Assembly: GCA_964510955.1 (NCBI GenBank)
Contig: CAZEDW010000031.1
Location: 1-50,134 of the forward strand
Origin: JAFLCM01 sp964510955
Lineage (GTDB): Bacteria > Planctomycetota > Phycisphaerae > Phycisphaerales > UBA1924
Length of the DNA stretch: 50,134 bases
Direction of reading: 5' to 3'
Under the pieces are notes generated by a model. That model was not told the DNA's origin. It did no database searches and saw only the letters and a program-made list of their open reading frames with translations. Positions within the stretch are counted from its first letter, which is position 1. Each line of letters starts with the position of its first letter. A program made the position numbers and the translations under genes. This document shows, piece by piece, positions 26,810 to 33,630 of this stretch.

Positions 26810-27193
26810 TTACCTGCCCTGCCAGGGCTGCGGGACCGCGCCGAACTCCGCCCGGATCGTCGAGCGGATCCCGCCGCGACCCTTCCAGTCGGTGACCACC
26901 TGCATCCACGCCGGCTTCATGGCGGCGGCGAGGTGATCGCGGATGGTGTTCGTCACGGCCTCGTAGTAAATCCCCTCGTTGCGGAATGACTGGTAGTACA
27001 GCTTGAGCGACTTGAGCTCGACGCACAGCCCCCCCGCCGACGCGGGGCGCGGCGCGTAACGCAGCGTGACGGCGCCGAAGTCCGGGTGCCCGGTCTTGGG
27101 GCACACGCTGGTGAACTCCTCGGCGACATGCTCGATCACAAACGGCGTGTCGGTGGGCGCGGGGAAACACTCGAGCAGGGCGGGGTTGGGCAT
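26810..27193 (-). CDS. queF: QueF: NADPH-dependent 7-cyano-7-deazaguanine reductase
   Basis: The protein has 127 residues, matching the short homomeric (YkvM) type. It reduces preQ0 to preQ1 in queuosine tRNA modification. ATG at 27193 begins MPNPALLECFPAP, the family N-terminus; the longer open frame to 27307 is not family-like. The nucleophile Cys31 (SVCPKTGHPDFG) and proton donor Asp38 are spaced as in known QueF enzymes. The QueF motif is ELKSLKLYYQSFRNEGIYYE, which binds NADPH. No other queuosine genes are in the window, so precursor supply must come from elsewhere. Confidence 0.96.
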   Translation of the reverse strand: MPNPALLECFPAPTDTPFVIEHVAEEFTSVCPKTGHPDFGAVTLRYAPRPASAGGLCVELKSLKLYYQSFRNEGIYYEAVTNTIRDHLAAAMKPAWMQVVTDWKGRGGIRSTIRAEFGAVPQPWQGR

Positions 27194-27264
27194 GGCGGGC
27201 AACTGTATCGGGGGCGCCTCCCGCGGGAGGCCGGCGCACACCGATCTGGCCCGGGCATTGCGGA

Positions 27265-27915
27265 TCAGGCCCCGGTCCCGGTCCCCGTCTGCGTGTTGAA
27301 CTCCCAATAGTGACCGCTCACCGGGTCGGTGTACCTGTACCGCACGGCCTTCAGGTCAATCGACTCGCTCTGGGCGCTGACACCGTCGCACCGCTGAGTC
27401 GCCGTGGGATAGAACGACAGCAACTGCACGTCCGACAGCGTGACCACCATCCGCGCCGCCCCGCCGGGGTCTTTGAGCGTCATTGTGACGGAGGTGAGAT
27501 GAACGCCCGAAACCAGCGACCGGAACAGCCGCCACGAGTTGGCGTCGGTGCCCCGCACGATGTTGACCGGGTTCAGCGTTGTGAGCCCCGCACCGCCACC
27601 GCCTCCGCCGCCAAGCGGGTCGTAGACACACGCCTGGCCCGAACTGTAAACGTCAAACGTCAGGTCGCCGCCCGGGCCCGCCGCGCCCACCATGGTGCAC
27701 GTGCCCCGCAGCCCAGTCGAGCCGGGCAGCGCGGGCGCACAGCTCGCTGCGCAGTTGCCGGCGCCCACCTGCCCCACGGCTGCATACACCTCGTCCAGCG
27801 TGTGCATGGTCGGCGCCACGGTCCCGGTCGGAGGGTTCAGGTCTCCCGCCAGCGCCCAGTACGCTCCACAGGCGGCCACGCCGGTCAGGATGCTCCAGTT
27901 CCTCGCGCTCTTCAT
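27265..27915 (-). CDS. Secreted protein with Hcp-like (type VI tube) fold
   Basis: The protein has 216 residues. ATG at 27915 has GGAGGAGAAAGG upstream and opens a Sec-type signal peptide (WSILTGVAACGAYWALAG). Residues 85-210 follow the Hcp pattern: a Gly-rich loop, then NIVRGTDANSWRLFRSLVSG, SVTMTLKD, MVVTLSDVQLLSFYPT and SESIDLKAVRYRYTD. In Hcp these positions are the strand after the Gly loop, the helix and the paired strands that build hexameric rings. Two cysteine pairs (CAASC and others) in the first part suggest disulfides. No T6SS genes are nearby, so a role outside type VI secretion is likely. Homology is judged by eye. Confidence 0.6.
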   Translation of the reverse strand: MKSARNWSILTGVAACGAYWALAGDLNPPTGTVAPTMHTLDEVYAAVGQVGAGNCAASCAPALPGSTGLRGTCTMVGAAGPGGDLTFDVYSSGQACVYDPLGGGGGGGAGLTTLNPVNIVRGTDANSWRLFRSLVSGVHLTSVTMTLKDPGGAARMVVTLSDVQLLSFYPTATQRCDGVSAQSESIDLKAVRYRYTDPVSGHYWEFNTQTGTGTGA

Positions 27916-28015
27916 GGTTCGGCCTTTCTCCTCCCGGCAGTAAGTGAAGGCGTCCATTGTCGTGACAAAGCGCCAGGATTCAAGCCAGAACTTCCATCTC
28001 GCGGGACCGGCCCTG

Positions 28016-29623
28016 TCACTGCGGTTGATTGCCGCCCCGCCGAATCTTCATGACCGCCTCCTCGATCGCGTCGAGGCGGGACCTGAGGGCGTCGATCTCG
28101 CGCTGCTTCGAGTCGTTCTGGTCGCGCAGCTGCTTGATCGCCTCCACCGCCACCGACGTCAAGCGTGCGTAGTCCATCCCCAGCACCGTCCCGTCCGGCG
28201 CCTTCACCACCAGCTCCGGCAGCACCTTGTCCACGTCCTCGGCGATGAACCCCACGTCGTGCGGCCCGGCGGCCCCCGCGTGACGCGGCGCCTCCTCGGG
28301 TTTCCAGTCAAACCGCACGCCCTGCAACTGACCCACCAGGTCCAGCGCCCCGTCGATGGGGCGCACGTTGTCCTTCAGACGGGCGCTCGATGGGCAGTAG
28401 CTCGGCGCGCACCAGTTGGCGCCGTCGAGGTACAGCGTGCCGGTGGCCTTTTCATACCGCAAGCGGGCCCCGAAATCGTCGGTCGATGGGAGCGTGTTGA
28501 AGTCGATCACCGGTGAACCGCCGGCGTCTGCAACGACTTCGATGCCGGTGCTGCTGGGGTAGCCGCAGCACTCGCGGCCCATGTGGACGCCGGGCTCCTG
28601 GGGAGCGAGATCTGACTTGAACGAGGTGACCGAGAGCCCGCCCTCGGGGCTGCTGGTGCCGATGCCCACCGCGCCGTCCGTGTAGGCGATGCCGCCGCCG
28701 ACGCCGCTCCAGGGTGAGAACGCTCCCGTCACGTTGGAAGGTACGTCTTTTACGCCCGACCAGAGTACGGTGGAAGCGACGTCCGAAACGGCTTCGAGCC
28801 GGGCCTTGGGCGTTACGATCGTGCGGAACCACCAGTTCACCGGCGTCTGGACCCCGGACACAAACCCGCTGCCGACGGCGCCGGGGATTTGTTGCGTGAC
28901 GGTCTGCAACGCCCCGTTCACCACGAACGCCAGCGTGTACTTCCGCCCGGCGATCAGGGTCACGTTGGAAAACGTCACATCAAGAACCCCGAGGTGCCCC
29001 GGCGTGGCGGAGTACCCGATCAGTTGACCCGTGGGGCCGACGCCCTCGTAGACGTACATGAGGAGGTTGCCGAGCAAGGTCTCGTTGACCTGGACCTTGT
29101 CGAGCGTCCCGGTTGTGCCCGCCGTGAACGACTGCCACGATTGGAAGGAGTTGAAGGCGATGAGACCCCCTGCGTTGCCCTGCGTTTGATCCTGGTCCAC
29201 GCCGGTCGGGCCCCCCGGGGTGATCGCCACGCCCGCGATCCCCTGCGCCAGCGGCGCCGGGCTGACGGCCTGGCGCGGCGAGAGGGTTACGAATGAGCCG
29301 GCGCCGGCGGGTGAACGGGCGTCGATCTCCAGCCAGCGTGCTTGCCCGCCCACAAACGCCGCGCCGAAGTCAAGCGAGACGTTGAACTTGCCGAGGCTCA
29401 CAGCGGTGTTCGGCAGGTCGACCTGCGACCCAACCTCGTTGCCGCCGGCGAGCGCGTCGTACAGCCGGAAGCGGAAGTCCGCGGCCCCCGTGGGGTTCGC
29501 GCCGCCGGACGCGAGCACGCCCTGATAGGTGAACCCGGTGCCCGACTGGGCCCGGGCCGATTCGGGGGACATCGCCACGAGTGCGGCGGCGAGGGCGATC
29601 GCATTAGAAGTGAGACGGACCAT
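28016..29623 (-). CDS. Secreted protein with C-terminal S74 intramolecular chaperone domain
   Basis: The protein has 535 residues with a signal peptide ending ARAQ. The N-terminal part (30-130) has the pattern GFTYQGVLASGG, then FRFRLYDALAGG, seen in planctomycete surface proteins. The middle region includes a beta-sandwich-like part (170-260). From about 405 the endosialidase-type chaperone (Peptidase S74) begins: Ser412 and Lys417 (SSARLKDNV) match the autocleavage dyad, followed by FDWKPE, VGFIAEDVDKVLPELV and a terminal coiled coil (AIKQLRDQNDSKQREIDALR). Such domains trimerise the upstream beta-helix and then cut themselves off. AAAGGA precedes the start. Confidence 0.85.
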   Translation of the reverse strand: MVRLTSNAIALAAALVAMSPESARAQSGTGFTYQGVLASGGANPTGAADFRFRLYDALAGGNEVGSQVDLPNTAVSLGKFNVSLDFGAAFVGGQARWLEIDARSPAGAGSFVTLSPRQAVSPAPLAQGIAGVAITPGGPTGVDQDQTQGNAGGLIAFNSFQSWQSFTAGTTGTLDKVQVNETLLGNLLMYVYEGVGPTGQLIGYSATPGHLGVLDVTFSNVTLIAGRKYTLAFVVNGALQTVTQQIPGAVGSGFVSGVQTPVNWWFRTIVTPKARLEAVSDVASTVLWSGVKDVPSNVTGAFSPWSGVGGGIAYTDGAVGIGTSSPEGGLSVTSFKSDLAPQEPGVHMGRECCGYPSSTGIEVVADAGGSPVIDFNTLPSTDDFGARLRYEKATGTLYLDGANWCAPSYCPSSARLKDNVRPIDGALDLVGQLQGVRFDWKPEEAPRHAGAAGPHDVGFIAEDVDKVLPELVVKAPDGTVLGMDYARLTSVAVEAIKQLRDQNDSKQREIDALRSRLDAIEEAVMKIRRGGNQPQ

Positions 29624-29919
29624 GGACGTTTTCCTTTCAGATCACCGCTCGCGCATCCGCGGCGCCGAGCCGCCAAGTCTGCAATCGGCTTCCCCCGAGT
29701 GAAACGCTGCCGGTGGGATTCATGCCTGAGGGTACCGCTGGACCCGTGCAATCCCAACGGTTTCGCGGGCGTTTTTCGGGCTTCGTTCGTGCCGCGGGAC
29801 CCGTGATGCGTGCCCGAATCTCGGAAGCACGCGGGTGTTATGGGCTCTACTGGCTTTCTCGCCGGTTATCCTTGTTCCTGCCGCCTACCGGCACCCCAGT
29901 CCCACACCGAGGAGCAGCC

Positions 29920-32802
29920 ATGTTGATCTCGACCAGCGCCGCCGTACTCGCGTCGGTTTCCCTGATCCAGCTTTCCGCCCCCGACGCCTCGGCACCGCTG
30001 CCGATGGACCCTGCCATCGTCTCGGGCAAGCTCGACAACGGGCTGCACTACATGGTGCGGAAGAACAACAATCCCCCGGGCCGGGCCGTCATGTGGGTCC
30101 ACATGCACACCGGCTCGCTCAACGAGACCGACCGCCAGCGCGGCATCGCCCACTACCTCGAGCACATGGCCTTCAACGGCTCGGAGAACTTCGCGCCCGG
30201 GACGCTGGTCCCGTTCTTCCAGTCCCTGGGCATGCAGTTCGGGCGCGACCAGAACGCGTTCACGAACTTCGAGCAGACCACCTACCAGCTCTCGCTGCCG
30301 GACGTGAAGCCCGAGACGCTCGACAAGGGTCTCACCTTCTTCGCCGACGTGGTCGGGCGCCTCAGCCTGCTGCCCAAGGAAATCGACGAGGAGCGCGGCA
30401 TCATTCAGGAGGAGCGCCGGCGCGGCCTCTCGGGCCGCCAGCGCACCGGCTTCTACATCATCGAGCACATGGCCCCCGGCTCGCTCTGGGGCCAGCGCAT
30501 GACCATCGGCACCGAGCAAACCATCGCCACCGTCAACGAGCAGGACTTCAAGGACTACTACGGCAAGTGGTACGGCGCGTCGAACGCGACCATGATGGTC
30601 GTCGCCGACGCCGACCCGCAAGAGGTCGTCAAGGCGCTGACCGCCAAGTTCTCGGTGCTCCCCAAGAAGCCGCGCCCGGTGTGGCAGGACCCGGGGATCA
30701 AGGCGTATGAGAAGAGCTTCGCGGTCGTCGCCAGCGATCCCGAGGTCCGCTCGGAGAGCCTGCAGATCGTCCGTCTGGAGCCCGCCCGCCCGCCCGTCAC
30801 CACCGAGGGCCTGTACCGCGACGAGCTGGTCGGACGACTCGGCACCATGTGCTTCAACCGGCGCATCGACGACAAGGTCTCCAAGGGCGGGACGGCGTAC
30901 CAGGACGTCAACGCCGGGCTCTCCAACGAAGCGGGCATCATGTACACCGCCGAACTCACCGCGCGGAGCGCCAACGGCAAGTGGAAGGACGCCCTCAACG
31001 AGAGCGCGCTGGAACTGCAGCGCGCCCGCGCGTTCGGCTTTACGCCCCGCGAGTTTGAGGACGCCTGCAAGCAGGTGCTGTCCGGCGCCGAACGCGCCGT
31101 CGAGACCGAGGGCACCCAGCCCTCCCAGGGCTTCATCAGCCGGATGAACGGCGACGTGACGAGCGGCGAACCCGTCATGTCCGCCCAGCAGCGGCTGGAC
31201 CTGCTCAAGAAGACCCTCCCATCCATCAAGGTCGAGGAAGTCTCCAAGCGGTTCGCCAAGGAGTTCGACCCGACCGCGGTGTGCTTCATCGTCACGCTCC
31301 CATCAGGGCCCGGCGTTCCCAGCGAGAGCGAGCTGGTTGAGCTTGGCACCAAGGCCCTGGCCCAGAAGCCGTCGCAGGAGGCCGAGACCGCCCGTGCCAC
31401 CCAGCTCATGACCGAGCTGCCCAAGCCCGGCACCGTCGCCGAGGCCGCCGAGCACCCCGCCAGCCACGTGTGGAACGCCTGGCTGAGCAACAACGTCCGC
31501 GTTCACTACAAGTTCAACGACACCCGCAAGAACGAGGTGTCGGTGGGCATCTCTCTCATCGGGGGAGAGCTGCTCGAAAACGCCAACAACCGGGCCATCA
31601 CGCAGGGCGCGCAGGTCGGCTTCTCGCGCCCCGCCACCAGCAAGCTCGCCTCCACCGACATCCGCGAGATCATGACCGGCAAGAAGATCAGCGTCCGTGG
31701 CGGCGGTTTCGCGGGCATGGGCGGCGGTCGCGGCGGGCGAGGCGGCGGCGGCGGTGTCGGGGGCGACTCGATCTCCCTCAACATCTCCGGCAGCCCTGCC
31801 GAGCTCGAGACCGGCATGCAGCTCGCCTACCTCATGCTCACCGACCCCAAGATCGAGCCCGCCGCGTTCACGCAGGCGCAGACCCGCGTCAAGGAGATGC
31901 TGGCCGAGTCCACCAAGAACCCCATGTTCATGGGCATGCGCCTTTCCATGACCGCTCCCTACCCCGAGACCGAGCCGCGCACCAGCATCCCCACCGCCGA
32001 GCAGATCGACAAGATCACCGTCGAGGCCGCCCAGACCTGGCTCAACATGCTGGTGAAGACCTCGCCCATCGAGGTGACCATCGTGGGCGACATCGAGAAG
32101 GACAAGGCGATGGACCTGGCGGCGAAGTACCTCGGCGCCCTGCCCAGCCGTGACCGCGTGTCGTCCAAGACCCTGGCCGACCTCCGCAAGATCGAGCGCC
32201 CCAAGGGCCCGCGCTCGTTCGAGAAGGTCATCGACACCCCCACCCCGCAGGCGTTCGTCTATTCCGGCTTCTACGGCGCCGACCAGACCAACGTGCCCGA
32301 CGTGCGCGCCCTCAACATGGCCGCCCGCATCCTGTCGACCCGGATGATCAAGGAAGTCCGCGAGGACGCCCAGCTCGTCTACAGCATCGGCGCCTCGTCA
32401 CGCCCCGGCGGCACCTACCCCGGCTTCGGCGTCGTCAGCGCCGGCGCCCCGACCGACCCCGCCAAGGTGCCGGCGCTGGTGGCCAAGCTCGAGTCCATGT
32501 ACGCCGCATTCGCCAAGGACGGCCCGACCGAGGATGAGCTGGTCGTGGCCAAGAAGCAGATGGCCAAGACGTTTGAAGAGCAGATGAAGGAGCCCGGCTA
32601 CTGGTCCGGCGTGCTGGATCAGCTCGACTTCCGCGGCGCCAACCTCGACGACACCATGGGCGCCCCGGACGCCTACCAGGCCATGACCGCGCAGGCGGTC
32701 AAGGACACGTTCGCGAAGTACTACTCCAAGGACAACTCGATCGTGGTGGTGGTGAAGCCCGCCGCCACGCCCGAAGCGGCTCCGAAGAAGACCGAGGGCT
32801 GA
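29920..32802 (+). CDS. M16 family zinc metallopeptidase, two tandem M16 units
   Basis: The protein has 960 residues. ATG at 29920 has GAGGAG 5 bases upstream and opens a short signal-like segment; the frame to 29713 upstream is not convincing. The active N-terminal unit has the inverted zinc motif H78-YLE-H82 with Glu81 as the base and Glu158 (EERGIIQEE) as third ligand. A second M16 pair spans about 530-940 without the zinc motif, as is normal for the clamshell fold. Residues 592-613 form a Gly/Arg-rich insertion (GGGFAGMGGGRGG and onward), unusual for the family. The role is probably degradation of short peptides outside the cytoplasm. It is divergent from the S74 gene. Confidence 0.93.
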   Translation: MLISTSAAVLASVSLIQLSAPDASAPLPMDPAIVSGKLDNGLHYMVRKNNNPPGRAVMWVHMHTGSLNETDRQRGIAHYLEHMAFNGSENFAPGTLVPFFQSLGMQFGRDQNAFTNFEQTTYQLSLPDVKPETLDKGLTFFADVVGRLSLLPKEIDEERGIIQEERRRGLSGRQRTGFYIIEHMAPGSLWGQRMTIGTEQTIATVNEQDFKDYYGKWYGASNATMMVVADADPQEVVKALTAKFSVLPKKPRPVWQDPGIKAYEKSFAVVASDPEVRSESLQIVRLEPARPPVTTEGLYRDELVGRLGTMCFNRRIDDKVSKGGTAYQDVNAGLSNEAGIMYTAELTARSANGKWKDALNESALELQRARAFGFTPREFEDACKQVLSGAERAVETEGTQPSQGFISRMNGDVTSGEPVMSAQQRLDLLKKTLPSIKVEEVSKRFAKEFDPTAVCFIVTLPSGPGVPSESELVELGTKALAQKPSQEAETARATQLMTELPKPGTVAEAAEHPASHVWNAWLSNNVRVHYKFNDTRKNEVSVGISLIGGELLENANNRAITQGAQVGFSRPATSKLASTDIREIMTGKKISVRGGGFAGMGGGRGGRGGGGGVGGDSISLNISGSPAELETGMQLAYLMLTDPKIEPAAFTQAQTRVKEMLAESTKNPMFMGMRLSMTAPYPETEPRTSIPTAEQIDKITVEAAQTWLNMLVKTSPIEVTIVGDIEKDKAMDLAAKYLGALPSRDRVSSKTLADLRKIERPKGPRSFEKVIDTPTPQAFVYSGFYGADQTNVPDVRALNMAARILSTRMIKEVREDAQLVYSIGASSRPGGTYPGFGVVSAGAPTDPAKVPALVAKLESMYAAFAKDGPTEDELVVAKKQMAKTFEEQMKEPGYWSGVLDQLDFRGANLDDTMGAPDAYQAMTAQAVKDTFAKYYSKDNSIVVVVKPAATPEAAPKKTEG

Positions 32803-33005
32803 TAACCGGCGGCGGGCGCTTCCCCACCATGCCGGGGCGGGCGTTTCCGCCCATGCTATCCCCGCGCGCCGCACCGCACGGCCCCGGGGGCAATGCCGGC
32901 CCACGAGGAACGTTGGAGCTGTCATGCCCGGGGTTGGGAATCCCCGATCTCGACCGGACCACGACACCAGCCCTTGGTCGGGCCAATCCGAAAGGAGCGT
33001 CTTCC

Positions 33006-33506
33006 ATGATCAGCGTTCGCCATTTCTCCCTTGTGGGCCTCGCGGTCGCGGTGCTGAACGCCGCAGTGCTCGGGGCCGCCTCACCCTCGTCGATCACCGA
33101 GCTCGCCACCACGCGGATGAACGCGGCGGCGGACGTCATAGACGCCAAGCTGGACCAGGTGGTATCGGCGACCAACAACCGGCTCGACGCCCTGCACGCC
33201 AAGAGCGCCTCGCCGACCGCGCTGCAGCGCGTCGCCGATGCGGGCAAGGCCCAGGCCGAGAAGCGCGCCTTGACAGTCCGCGCCGCGGTGATCAAGGCCT
33301 CGCAGGCCGGCGTTGCCCAGCTGACCAAGGTCCGCAAGGCCGCCAACCGCAAGGGCGACACCGCGACCGTCAGCGAGTGCGACGCCGACATCGCGTCGCT
33401 CGTGGCGTTCCGTGAGTCTCTCACCGGTGACAATGGCACCATCAACACCAAGGCCACCGCCGCCAAGGCGGCGATCGACGCCCACCTGGCGGGGCTGGGG
33501 GGCTGA
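33006..33506 (+). CDS. Secreted helical protein, unknown function
   Basis: The protein has 166 residues. AAGGAG lies 8 bases before ATG at 33006, and a signal peptide (SLVGLAVAVLNAAVLGAA) follows; the open frame starting at 32829 is rejected. The mature chain is helical and Ala/Lys-rich (NAAADVIDAKLDQVVSATNNRLDAL, KRALTVRAAVIKASQAG), with one cysteine. It is comparable in size and composition to the protein at 24179-24661. It may be cotranscribed with the M16 gene 203 bp upstream. No family was recognised. Confidence 0.78.
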   Translation: MISVRHFSLVGLAVAVLNAAVLGAASPSSITELATTRMNAAADVIDAKLDQVVSATNNRLDALHAKSASPTALQRVADAGKAQAEKRALTVRAAVIKASQAGVAQLTKVRKAANRKGDTATVSECDADIASLVAFRESLTGDNGTINTKATAAKAAIDAHLAGLGG

Positions 33507-33560
33507 ACCGGGAGGGCCGTGCGCCCCCCAATCCCGACGGGGGCTTGTGAAGCCCGGAAC

Positions 33561-33605
33561 AAAGACCGCCGCCGCGTGCCTCATGGCCCGCGGCGGCGTT
33601 GTTTC
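33561..33605. terminator. Bidirectional rho-independent terminator between convergent genes
   Basis: CGCCGCCGCG (33567-33576) and CGCGGCGGCG (33589-33598) form a 10-bp GC stem with a 12-nt loop. TTGTTT follows on the plus strand, and GTCTTTGTT on the minus strand. It separates the helical secreted protein gene from the first multicopper oxidase gene, whose stops face each other. Confidence 0.75.
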
Positions 33606-33630
33606 GGTCGCACCAATGACGGTCCGCCAA

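Noticed and set aside
27265..29623. Type VI secretion locus around the Hcp-like gene
   Set aside because: The Hcp-like protein has a Sec signal peptide, and none of the sheath, baseplate or membrane-complex genes is present in the window.
24179..33506. The two secreted helical proteins (24179-24661 and 33006-33506) as clear paralogues
   Set aside because: Size and composition agree but no shared motif can be aligned by eye; Ala-rich helical sequences look alike by chance.
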